This document shows positions 30,683 through 41,310 of a DNA stretch of 64,000 nt, one piece after another. Numbering within the stretch: position 1 is the first letter of the stretch; every line of letters begins with the position of its first letter. The DNA is from Cyanophora paradoxa (Eukaryota; Glaucocystophyceae; Cyanophorales; Cyanophoraceae). Position numbers and translations under genes: made by a program. The notes beneath the pieces were generated by a model. It was not told the origin of the DNA, did not search any database, and saw nothing but the letters and a program-made list of their open reading frames with translations. The stretch spans positions 492,026-556,025 of the forward strand of contig QPMI01000535.1 in assembly GCA_004431415.1 (NCBI GenBank), read 5' to 3'.

Positions 30683-33600
30683 CTAGGCGCCGGTGCTGCC
30701 GCTACCGCTGGGCCTCCTCCGGATGCGGCCGCCCGGCGCCTTAAGCTTCCCCCCCGCCGCCTCCGCCTCCGCCGCCTCCGGATCCGCCGCCGGCGGCGCG
30801 GCGGCCGCCTGGAGCTCGGCGCGCCAGGCGGCCTCGTCGAGCTCCCCGCGGGCGAGCGCCGCCGCGAACTCGCGGAGGCGGGCCGGGGGCAGGCCGGCCT
30901 TGGCCGCGAACGCCGCGTCCGCCTGGGGCAGCAGCGAGCCGAGCGGGCGCCCCGCCAGCCGCGGGTGCAGCCGGGCCAGCTCCAGACGCGGCCGCACCTG
31001 CGCCGCCGCTCGCCGGCCGCGGCACGGGCGGCGAGGGGCGCCGCACGGGTCCGAACCCGCGTCTCGAGGGAGCGATGGAGCACGGACGGGAAGCCCTCGA
31101 TGGCGTCGATGCCGTACCCCCGCGAGGCGAGGTATTCGACCTGAAGGGCGGGTCAAGGGCGACAGGCCGAGAGGGGGGGGGGGGGGGGGGGGGGGGGGCG
31201 CGCCTTGGGCCGCAGGTTCGAATCCAGGGCAAGCGAGACCGCGGTGGGGCAGCCGGCGAGGATTCTGGCTACCCCCCTGTCGTCCGCCCCCCGCTCCTTC
31301 AGGAACTCGACCAGCGGCTCGACCTGCGCGTTGGGGGTACCGCGTTCGGACCGGGCCGGGGGAGGGGTGGGGGCGGGCCCGGGTGGGGGGTACGTATACG
31401 TGCCTTGCCCTCCATGCTGGCGTACAGGATCCCTGCGGCGAGACGCCCCGGCGCCTGAGCATTACAAGTCTTCCCGAGGCGGGGCCTGGGCGGGGCCGGG
31501 GGCGGGGGCCTGCGGACCGGGCTTGGCGCGGATCATACGGGCGACGTCCTTCCGCTCGATCCCCAGCGACTCGAGGAACTTGGGGGGAAAAGGGTGGGGT
31601 GGGGGTGGGGGTGGGGGGGGGGGGGGGGGGGGGGGATGGGGGATGGGGTGGGTGCGAGTCGGGTTGGCGGGGCGGGGCTGGGGAAGGGGAGGGAGGGCGG
31701 CGGGGGGACGGACGCGGATGCGGGGGAGCCAGGACTCCTCCAGGGAGAGGTGCAGGACCGTCGGCGCCGCCCGCAGCACGCTCGCCACCCCGCGCGCGTC
31801 CAGGCCCAGGTTCTGGGCGCGATCAGGGGCGCGGCGGTACAGGGTACGATCGAGGGGGGGGTACAAGCGCGCACGCGGAGGAGTTCGATCTTGAAGGCGA
31901 CGGAGGTCTCGAGGGCCATGTCAAGGATCGAGGGCGCCCGCGTCAGCATCTGCGGGCCCCCCCGGAGGGGGTACGCTCGGCTTCTCGGGGGGTACAGCGC
32001 GGGGCGGGCGGCGGGGAGAGGCGGGGTGGGGGGATACCTTTGTGATGTCGGCGCGGGACATGCCGAGGCCGGCGGCGCCCTCCTCCCCGAAAAGGCCCTC
32101 GCCGAAGCCGCCCAGCCCCAGGCCCTCCTCCTCCCCCTCCTCCTCCTCTTCCTCGTACCCCGGCCTGTCTTCGTCGTCCCCGTCCTCGTACCCGTCCCCG
32201 GCGTCGCCGCCCGGGGCGAGGGGGCCGGGCCCCTCCGCCGCGTGCGCCTCGGGCACGCCGGCGGCGCCCTCGCCCTCGTCATGCCCGGGGCCGTGCCCGA
32301 AGTACGCGTACACCGCCCGCACCTGGAGAAGAGGAAGCTCGTCAAGAAGGGGAGGGAGGGAGGGAAGAGGAGGGGGGAGGCGAGGGGGCGCGCGGGCCTT
32401 GTCGGCGGGGACGGTGAGGAGGCCCGGGGAGCGGGCCATGGCGGCGGCGAGCTGGGGCGGGGAGAAGCCGCGCGCCCGGAAGAAGCGCATCCGCTCCTCT
32501 ATGAACTCCGGCGAGAGGTTGTACATCGCTGCGCGGCCGGCCCGAGTCAGAGTCGGAGTTAAAGGTGCCGCGCAGGGTCAGCGAGAGTGCGAGGGGACGC
32601 GGCGCACCTGGATAGTGCCGCAGGACCGAGGCGAGGGCCTTGTCCGTGTACCCGATCCCGCGGAGCTTCTCGACGGTGGCCTGGGGAGGGGTACGGGGCG
32701 TCAGGGAGGTCCCGCGGGGAAGTAGGAGGGGAACCGGCGCGCCAGGAGGCCGTCGCGGGAGCGCATGAGGATGCGGGGGTACACCTTCAGCGCGACCCGC
32801 ACGTCCTCCCTACAGAGCCTAGGCCTCAGCCTGGAATTGAGAGGGGCGGGGCGGGGCGGTCGCCTGCGGGCGGCGAGGGCGCGGAAGACCTCGACCTTGG
32901 CGAGGAGGTTCTCCCGCCGCAGGCCCACCGCCCGCGTCGTCATCAGCACCTGCCGCCGCCCGGCGCGCGAGGACGTCAGAGCGGGGGGGGGGGGGGGGGG
33001 GGGCGGGGGTACGGGGCGGGCGGGCCTTGACGGGGTCGGCGCCCCAGTCGCGGAGGAGGGCGACGTTGGGGCGGAGGGTCCCCTCGAGGTCCAGCGTCAG
33101 CACCGCCGGGAAGAGCGCGCACATCCGCCGGAAGTTCCGCCCCAGCACCCCTGCACCGCGGGTGGGGTTGGCGAAGGGGAGCCCGGGGGGCCCCCCGCCC
33201 CGGGCGGGCGTGGGGGCACCCAGGGAGTGGAAGTACTGGATTTTCTCCCGCAGGGGCTCGATCCCGACGCTCAGGATGTGCGGGCACTGCGCGAGGACCT
33301 TCGGCAGGTCCTGCGGGGTGCGCGGTCGGCTCCTTGCGGGGCGGGAGGTGGGCGGGGCGGAGGAGCGGGGGCAGGGGGGGCGGGCCTGCGGGGGCAGGCC
33401 GCCGGCGGTCAGCTCTGCGGCGGCGCGGTCGACGTGCTCCGCGGTCAGCCGGCCCCACGTCCGCCGCGCCCGCTTCACCTTCGCCGCCTGCCGCCCCCGC
33501 GTCGGCCCGGGCGGGGCGGGGCGGGGCGGGGCGGGGCGGGGCGGCGCCGGCGGGCCTGGTCCGGGGAGAAGCCCAGCGTGTCCATCAGGTACGAGGAGAG

Positions 33601-34023
33601 CGCCGCGTCGTCGTCGCCCCGCGGCTCCGCCCGCGGCGCCCCGCCCCGCGGCTGCAGCTTCGGCGCCTTCGGCAGGCTCCCCGGCGCCCTCCGCGGCACA
33701 AACCTGCCGCCCGCGCGCTCGGCCGCCGCGGCGAGCGGGCGGGGAGGGGGGAGAGCGTACTGGCTCCCCCTGCCGTACGCGGCGGAAACGTGCCAGTGCA
33801 GCGAGGGCGGCGGCCGCGGCGGCGGGTTCGACGCGGCGGTTGAGCGCGGTAGGATCACACGGCGGCGCGCCAGACCGCTCCAAGAGAACTCCACCCGGTC
33901 CAGCTGCTTCCGCTGCTCCTGATCAGAGGGCCGCCCGGCCGCGAGTCGCGGTGCCGCGGCGCTCGGGGCGCGGGGGGACATCTTCGGCCAGCACGTCGCC
34001 AGCATAAACGCACTGGTCGGCAT
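30683..34023 (-). CDS. mTERF-repeat protein, probably organellar
   Basis: Minus strand, from ATG 34023 to a stop at 30683-30685. The N-terminal part is Arg/Ala/Pro-rich, as expected of an organelle leader. Then come about nine two-helix mTERF-type motifs with the typical Leu/Pro pattern, for example L-P-K-V-L-A-Q-C-P-H-I-L (near 33300), M-C-A-L-F-P-A-V-L-T-L-D (near 33130), A-L-K-V-Y-P-R-I-L (near 32790), A-A-A-M-A-R-S-P-G-L-L (near 32440), V-L-R-A-A-P-T-V-L (near 31780) and A-R-I-L-A-G-C-P-T-A-V (near 31260). mTERF proteins bind nucleic acid in mitochondria or plastids and control transcription, splicing or ribosome assembly. Introns carry long C tracts on the coding strand (up to about 26 C at 31173-31198) and repeated GTACCCC. 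An acidic Glu/Asp insert (near 32130-32250) sits between motifs. The start is the first ATG in the leader frame; M 33981 is an alternative. Confidence 0.8.
31173..31198. repeat. Poly-G/poly-C homopolymer in an mTERF intron
   Basis: A run of about 26 G on the plus strand is C on the coding strand of the mTERF gene, lying near an intron 3' end where a polypyrimidine tract is expected. Similar runs occur at about 31613-31634 and 32988-33002. Confidence 0.8.
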
Positions 34024-34297
34024 GGCTGGAGCAGGCGCCGACCAGAGTTACCCGCGAGCTAGGGGGTACAGTCTCACCAGTCCCATCGAAGACGAAAGTG
34101 CAAGTTCGCGAAGCCGCGGGCTTCTGCCGTCTCGCGGCTTTACGCTCATCCGTGATGAGCAGCACGAGGACTTCCGGTGCGTTGAACGGCCCACGCGCGA
34201 CGGCTCCGTCGTCGCGCATTCCGTCCTAGGCGCCGCTCGCTGGAAGCGGCGACGCGATTGTTAGGCTATAGTCTTTCCGAATCATCGCATCTCTCTC
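34024..34297. promoter_or_regulatory. Divergent promoter, mTERF / makorin genes
   Basis: 274 bases separate the two opposed start codons. The interval is less GC-rich than the coding sequence and must contain both promoters. No certain TATA box or other element was found. Confidence 0.55.
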
Positions 34298-37200
34298 ATG
34301 GTCGCCCGCCCTTTCTCAGGGGACCGCTCGACTGGCGAACAGAGGTGGACTCCGTTGTCAGAAGTCCCGTGTAAGTTTCACGCCAAAGGCTATTGCGCGA
34401 ATGGTGAGTTTCTCTGCGCTTCACGTCCTCGCCCCCGCCTGTCTCGTACGTGACGCGACCGCCCATCGCCACAGGCAAGGACTGCAAGTTCAGCCATGCG
34501 AAGGGCTCGAGCTCGACCCGCGCCCAGCAGCCGCCTCGGGAGCAGCCGCAGCAGCGCCCGACGTCCGCTGGGCAGATGGAGCGCCTCGCGGATGGCCGCT
34601 ACGTGGTCAAGCCCGTTGTTGCCGTGAAGCGGCCCGTCCGTGTGATCCGCGGCGTCGTCCAGCCAGCGGATGGCTTCGTTCAAGGCACGCAGGATCAGAA
34701 GCCGCCGCTCTCGTCGGCCTCCAGCTCCGTCGCCCCGACCTCCTCTTCCGCCTCCGCCGACTCCTCTCCCACATCGTCAGCGGTCCCAGTTCCTGCTTCT
34801 TCCCTTCCATCTGCGGCGGGCACCAAGGTTCATTCCTCATGGAATGGCGCCAAGACGGACGGAGCCGGGCTGCCGGGCTCCTTTTCCCTCACCCACAAGA
34901 CGCCGCCGACGTCAAGCCCAGATTTCCCGGCGCTTGGCGCGGCTCCGCCACGCGCAGATGCGTCGAAGCCAGCAACCGTCCGCTCATGGGCCGCCGCCGC
35001 GAGCGCCGGCATCCCGAAGCCTGTGGCGCCGCCGCCCGCTCAGCCGCAGCAGCACGCACAGCCGCAGCAGCAGCACCATGTGGAGCATCACCATGCGCAG
35101 CAGCAGCAGCAACGATCGAAACAGCAGCAGGAACATGATCGCGAGATGCGCAGCCCGAAGCAGACGACGCGCGCAGCGCCCGCCGCGCCGCCGGCTGTGA
35201 GCCTTCCCGCTAACGGCCACACCGCCGCGGGCGGCAAGCCGCCACCGCACCCCGCAGCGCCGACGGCCAACGGCCCCGCGGCGTCGGCGGACCTCCGGCC
35301 GCGCCCGTCGCCGCCGACGGCGGCGGCGGTGGCGGCAGCGGTGGCGGCCTCTGCGAAGAAGCCGGCGCAGGCGGCGGCGCGCGGCTCGCCGGCGTCATCG
35401 GGCGAGCCGGAGGCAGCAGCAGCAGCGGCGGCCCCGGCGGCGGCGAACGCCGTGTCGACGGCCGCGACGACGCCCGTCGTGACGGCGCCCTCGTCGCCGG
35501 TCATCTCCCCGCGGGGCGCCCCGCTCCTGCCGGCCCCCGAGCTTGCCGCCCCCGAGCGCAGCGAGGCGGCGCAGCCCTCCCCTGCCCCCTGGTCCCACCA
35601 CGGGCCCGCCCCGCCCTTCGCCCTGCCCCCGCCGCACCCGTACCCGGGCGCCGGCGAACACGTCGATCCCAGCGCCGTGCCCCACGCCTACATCCTGTAC
35701 CCCGCGGCGCCGCCCCCGTGGCCGCTCGTGCCGCCGCCGCCGCCCCCGGGCAGCCCCGGCTCAGGACCGGCCTCCGCCTCGGGCCAGGGGACCCACGGTG
35801 GCCCCGGGCCCTACGCCCTGTCCATGGCCCCTCTGCTCTTCGCCCCGGACCCCTCCTACTTCGCCCCCGGCCCGGGCCCCTCGCCCCAGTACGCCCTCCA
35901 CCCGCCCGCCCTCCTCCCCTTCCCCCACCCGCACCCGCACGCGCATCCGCACGCGCACGCGCACGCGCCGCCGCCGCCGCCGCCGCCGCCGGCGTCGGAC
36001 GAGTCGCCCGCCGGCCCCGGCGGCGAGGCGGGCGGCCCCGGCTCGCCCAGCAGGCGCACTCCGCCGACGGCCCCGCCCCGCCCGCCCCGGCCCCCACTCC
36101 AACCACGCCCCGCCCCGCTCTACTACCCCTACTTCGCCGGCGGCTACATCCCCTACCCCCCTCCGTACGCGCCGTACGGCGCGGCCTACGGCGCGTACGC
36201 GCCGGGGGCCTTCCCGTACCCCCCGCCGGGACACCACGGGAGGGCGGGCCGCACGGCGACGGCGGCCACGTGCACCCGCCGGGGACGGTCGAGGCTCAGC
36301 TGCCGCTGCCGGCCCCGTCCACGCCGGCCGCGCCCCTCCCGCCCCCGCCGCCCCCGCCGGCCGAGGCCCCGGCGCCGGTCGCCCAGCCCGAGCCGCGGCA
36401 CCCGCCGCCGCCCCCGCCGCAGCCGCTCGGCTCGCCGCCCCAGATCGACGACCCGGCGATCATCGCCTCGCAGCTGGGGTACCCGCCGCCCTCGCCCTCG
36501 CCCGTCGGGGGCGCGGCGGCGAACCTCCCCTCGCACCTCCTCGACAGGCGCGTCCCCGCGCCGCGCCGCGCGGGCGGCCCCGCGCCTGACGCGGCGCGCG
36601 CGCAGCGACGAGGACGAGCAGCAACGGCAGCGCCGCGAGAGCGCCGAGTCGGCCGCCGCCGCGGCGGGGGCGCCCCGCAGCAGCCCGGCCGCGTCGAGCC
36701 GCTGGTGCGCCCCGCCGCCGGCCGCCGCCGCCGCGCCGCCGCTGGTGCGCTGACACGGTGCCAGGTGCTCTCTGCGCAGGAGCAGGAGGAGGCGGACGCC
36801 GCCTTCGTCCAGTTCCTCCGGGAGACGCAGGCCGACGAGGCGCGCAAGGCCGGCCGCGGCTACGGTGGGCCCCGCTCCGGCGGCCCCGGCGGCCCCCGCC
36901 GCGGCCCCGGCCCCGCGCCCGGCTCCGGCCCCGGACAGAGCCCCCGCCAGTCGGGCGCCCCGGCGCCCCCGCGGGGCCGGCGGGGCGGCCCGGGGGCCCT
37001 CCCGCTGGCCACCCCCTACGGCCCAGGCCCCGCCGACGCCGGCCAGTACGGGTACGGCCCCGAGGAGGTGTACGGCCCCCCTCAGGTCCGCTCCCCCTCC
37101 CGTACCCCTTTCTCCCAGCCCCGACCTGCGCCGCAGGGGTACGACGGGTACGACAACGGGTTCTACTTCTACGGGGCCCCGGGCACTTTCGAGGGGCCCG

Positions 37201-38695
37201 AGGACGGCTCCTTCCCCGTGCGCCCCGCGTACGCGTACCCCTCCCGCGCACGTGCCCCTGATTTCCCCCTTCGCTAGGACTACTACTACGAGCAGGGCGT
37301 ACCCCGGCCCATGGACGAGCCCTACGTTCAGGTGAGCCGCCTCGTCCATCCCCGCTCCCCCCCCCCCCTCCCCCTTTCCAGCCTTGCCGCGGGCCGCCTG
37401 AGCGCTGCCGGCGCAGTACTACGGGTTGACGTACCGTGACGTGGCGGCCCCGGAGGACCCGGCGGGGTACACCGGCCCCGTTATGGCGCACGCCATCCCG
37501 CACAACCCCGCCCCCGAGCGCCAGGCGAGGAGCCCCGCCCGCCCGCCCTTCCCCGCCGCGCGCCGATGCGCCGCGCAGAAGCTCTCGTCGCTCTGCCGCT
37601 ACCACCTCGAGTCGGACACCGGCTGCCGCTTCGGGCAGGGCTGCCGGTCCGCCCCCTCGCCCCCGCCCCGCCCTCCGCCTGCGCCCCGCCCGACCCCCGC
37701 CGGCAGGTTCGTGCACGGGAAGGCGTGCCCCGTGTGTCGCCGCAACTGCCTCTGGCCCGACGACCGCCCGGAGAACGAGGCCCACGTCGAGCAGTGCCGC
37801 GCCCGCAGGGCCGCCGCCGACGCCGCCGCCGCCGCCGACGCCGCCGCCGCCGCCGAGGCCGGCGCGCCCGGCGCCGCGCCGGGCAAGACGGCGGGGCCGA
37901 ACGCCGGGGTGCGGGGCCCCGGCGGGGAGCTCGAGTGCGGCATCTGCTACGAGCGCGTCCGCGGCCGCTTTGGCCTCCTCAGTGCGCGCCTCGCCGCCCC
38001 CGCCCCCGCGGCCCCCTCGCCGCCCCCTCACCTTCCTCCCTCGCTGCTCCAGACAACTGCGACCACGTCTTCTGCCTCGGTGCGCCCTGCTCCAGACGCG
38101 CGCACGCGCGCCCAGCCGCCGCTGACGAGGGGCGGGCGCCGGGCGGCCGGCAGACTGCATCCGGTCGTGGCGTGGGACAGACGGGCAGGCGCGCTCGGCG
38201 GTGAAGGCGTGCCCCCTCTGCCGCGCCGAGTCCCACTTCGTCGTCCCTGCTGGTGCCCCCGCCCCGCCCGCCCCGCCGCTCCCGCGCGGGCCCGGCCGAC
38301 CGACCGGCCCGCCTCGCCCCAGACAATTTCCTGTCGGAGGGCCCCGAGAAGACGGCGATCGTGGACGCGTACAAGCAGAACATGGGGAGGATCCACTGTA
38401 AGGTCCGCGCGACGCCGGGCGCGGTGGCCGGTGCCGTGCCCCCCGCGACGCCGCGCCGCCCTGTGCGCAGTACTTCAACTACGGGCGGGGGACGTGCCCC
38501 TTCGGCTCGTCGTGCTTCTACGCGCACCTGAACCCCGACGGGACCCCCGCCGCCCCCGCCGTCAGTCCCCGTACCCCCCGCACGGTCGCGTAGCCCCTGA
38601 CGCCTCCGCTTCCGCGACAGGAGCTGCGCCTTTGCCAGAACTCGGAGGGCGCGGTGGGCGTCGTGCGCCCAGTCAAGCTCTCAGATTTCCTGTGA
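34298..38695 (+). CDS. Makorin-type RING E3 ubiquitin ligase with a long Pro-rich insert
   Basis: ATG 34298. The first CCCH finger is C-x7-C-x5-C-x3-H (from 34370, split by an intron after G-Y-C-A-N-G). A very long Gln/Ala/Pro/His/Tyr-rich insert (about 34520-37300) includes H-P-H-P-H-A repeats followed by a Pro run (near 35930-35990). Then come a second CCCH (C-R-Y-H...C-R-F-V-H, about 37590-37710), the makorin Cys-His motif (C-P-V-C...H-V-E-Q-C, to 37800), a C3HC4 RING (E-C-G-I-C-Y-E, C-D-H-V-F-C-L-D-C-I-R, A-C-P-L-C-R; 37933-38225) and a last CCCH ([12 protein letters not shown], 38470-38527). The stop is TGA 38693-38695. CCCH / Cys-His / RING / CCCH order is diagnostic of makorins, RNA-binding E3 ligases. 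Most family members are 300-500 residues; this one is well over 1,000, nearly all the excess lying in the disordered insert. Confidence 0.93.
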
Positions 38696-39530
38696 GGAGT
38701 GGCCCCGCCGCTGTGCCGCCCGCGCCCGCCACTCCCCGAGCCCTCGCCGGGCCCCCGTTGGGCCCCGCCGGCCTTCGTTTTACCCGCACAAGCTCCGGTT
38801 TTCGCCGTTTCGTTAGCCATAGGCTTTTTGTAGGCGCCCGTACTCTATGACTCAAGTTTAGCCTCTAGGCCCAGCGAGACAGGCCGCCTCCCTCTTTCCC
38901 GTAATGTGTTCGACCGCTCTGCGTTTCCGCACCGCAGGCGAGGGGCCCGCAGTCAATGTTCTCGACGACCTTAGCCCGAAATTTTTCGTTTCCACTGCGT
39001 TTGCGGCCCGGCTGCGGCCCGCGGCCGGACCCTTCGCAGTGTCCCCTCCGCGCTACTGCGCAAAGTTCTCCAGCGCTAGGCCGCCTGTGGCAGGCACCTG
39101 CACCCCCTCAGCTTTCCTTCGGGCCGCAGCGTTGAAGGCTTCAACTTGGCGCAGTGCCCCGTGAATGCGTAATATACGTGTCTGCTTGCGATCACTGAGT
39201 CACGCCGTCATTTTGTGCATGATCACGAGCCGCGTCGAGCCGCATTTTCACTGCACTGTCGATGTCGGAGCCTGCCGCCGCCGGTTCCGGAGTGATCGCG
39301 GACGCGCGCGGAGTCGCCGTGGACCCGCCAGCCTGTGCCAGGTACCAGTACCCCCATGCACTTTGTCCCGGATCAACTCCCGGGAGTCCCAATCCCGGTA
39401 CGTACTCCCGGCCCCGGCGGCCGGCGGCCGGCGGCGGGGCCGCCGCGCCGCGCACGTATACGAGTCCACTTATATAATTAGACTCTACTGTCACTCTAGT
39501 CACTCTACTACCGGACCAGCCTGGCAGTAC
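38696..39530. other. Intergenic gap after makorin
   Basis: About 830 bases, at first as GC-rich as coding sequence, then with tandem short inverted motifs (CTACTACCGG/GGTACCAGTA types, 39300-39530). No gene could be supported. Confidence 0.45.
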
Positions 39531-39793
39531 TACCGTAAAACACTTAAGTAATGCGGGCACTTAAGTAATGCGGTCCCGAAATAATGCGTTTTCCGCTGAC
39601 AAAACGCATTAATTTGGGGGCGCATTAATATCGAAGCGCTAAGCCGCCGCTAAGAGAACTGCGGCATGTACCCCCCTAACGCTGCCAGAAGGCTTCAAAA
39701 CGCATTAATTCGGGGGCGCATAATTAACCGTACTGGGGGTCCGGGTCCAAAAACGCATTACTTACCGGCGCATTACTTAAGTGTTTTACGGTA
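39531..39793. mobile_element. MITE-like element with 25-base terminal inverted repeats
   Basis: The 25 bases at 39531-39555 (TACCGTAAAACACTTAAGTA followed by ATGCG) are repeated exactly in inverse orientation at 39769-39793. The 263-base element has no coding capacity. Inside are two direct copies of AAAACGCATTAATTYGGGGG. If the outer TA is read as the target duplication, the inverted repeats begin CCGTAAAAC, as in Tc1/mariner-type MITEs. Confidence 0.8.
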
Positions 39794-39854
39794 AGTAGTA
39801 CCGACTGTACTACCGATTCTACCGACTGTACCGGCCCGGGTAGCCTACCAGGTA

Positions 39855-40124
39855 CCGTGTAACAGGAAAATTCTGGACGCTGAAAATTAGTGGAGCCGGA
39901 AATTAGTGGACTGAAATCTGAACTCAGTCCACTAATTTCCGGCTCCTCTAATTCCCTGATGAGAAGCGGCCTCATAGTATACCCCGGCCGCTTGGCCTAT
40001 TATATAATTAGTAGCCTATTACCCCAGCTGCAGTATAATATTTTCCGAGGCCGATGGAACGCAGTAATTTGCGGTAATATTTAGAACGCAGTAATATGCG
40101 GCGCAGTAAATAAGTGTTACACGG
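39855..40124. mobile_element. Second, diverged element of the same MITE family
   Basis: The ends CCGTGTAACA (39855) and TGTTACACGG (40115-40124) are inverted. The last 24 bases agree with the last 24 of the neighbouring element at 19 positions (GCGCAxTAxxTAAGTGTTxxACGG). No obvious target duplication is left. Confidence 0.6.
39885..39953. repeat. Near-perfect hairpin, 30-base arms
   Basis: Arms 39885-39914 and 39924-39953 are reverse complements with one mismatch, separated by a 9-base loop. Each arm itself holds two AATTAGTGGA units. It lies inside the second MITE-like element. Confidence 0.9.
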
Positions 40125-41310
40125 CCGCGGTATATATCGATCTCACTGGCTCAGAGTCTGCTGATGTGCATTGTGCATGCCACTATCGCGATGCATACTA
40201 GTATGCATGCCGCGGGCCGCGGCGCGCTGACGTCGACTAGTACTGCATGCGCGTGCGACGAGAGCGTCCGACGGTCGACGTCGGAGACTCTGCGAGCATG
40301 TATATGGCATGGCCATATGCCATGATGCTGCGATGATATGCATGGCCTGGTGATGGCCATGGCGCCGGCCAGCCTGGTCCGGCGGCTGGGCAGCGCCAGC
40401 GCCGGGCGCCCGGGCCTGATCGATATCGTCGATCGCGATCGGACGGAAGTTTAAGCTTGGCCGGCGTTCTCGATAATTATATAATCTAGCGCATTTATAG
40501 CGAGGAAGCAGATAGCGATCATGATCAAGGAAGCGGTGCAGTAGCACTGCGGCACGCTGGCGCCGCGATCGGCAAATTAAATCAAGACTCAAGAGTACGT
40601 GTACGAAAACTTGAAACGATATGGATATCGATGAGCATTCAAATGATTTGCTGAAATCAGCCTGCGGTCCTGCACTTTATAATTACTGCAGCTGGCGACG
40701 ATTCTGGCGAGGTCACCGTTGATCATGACCCGTGTTTACGGTCAACGCACGACCTTCATCGACGCCGCGCATGCCCCGTACTCGTGCGTCCCGATTGCGG
40801 ATCCACAACGATAACCGCTCGCGCTTTCGAGACGGCCGCGGAGATCATGCGATATGCATGCGCAGGTCGCAATTTGCAATTGTGCAAGTCACTGAGTGAG
40901 CCGTGCATGTCGATCCCGCGGATGCGAATTCACGCGAGCCTCGCGATCCGACGGCGATGATCATGATCGAGTTAACTACGGTACGGCCTCATGATCACGC
41001 TCGTTCCCGAGCTCTTTCACGCGAATGTGTATCGCGATCGCGCCCTAAATTATATATGCATTGCGATACATGCATATGCACATTAATTGCCCGCATGCGC
41101 AGCCTGCGGGCTGGCCATGTGCATGGGGTGTTCGTGGCAGCGCGGGCGCAGCTGCGGGCGCCCGCAAACCTTAGGTCCTCGCGATCGCTGGCCGCGGATC
41201 AACCGTTGAACTAGAGGCCATCCGCCCACGTGCACGCGACCGTGCCGGGGCTCGTCCTGGATCCCCCTGCAGCTGGCAGCCCCGGAACGTTCACGCCAAC
41301 TCTGGCCCGG
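40125..41310. other. AT-rich intergenic gap with palindromes
   Basis: About 1.2 kb of low coding potential. It holds an 18-base perfect palindrome centred on ACTAGT (40191-40208) and many ATGCAT, CATATG and GATC-type small palindromes. The true 5' end of the following gene may lie at its right edge. Confidence 0.5.

Noticed and set aside
33923-34219. Minus-strand 98-codon ORF as an extra 5' exon of the mTERF gene
   Set aside because: No splice link into the mTERF frame could be shown; it lies in the divergent promoter and overlaps the chosen start in another frame.
36460-38478. Minus-strand 672-codon ORF opposite makorin
   Set aside because: Shadow of Pro-rich and RING-coding sequence; it has no recognisable motif.
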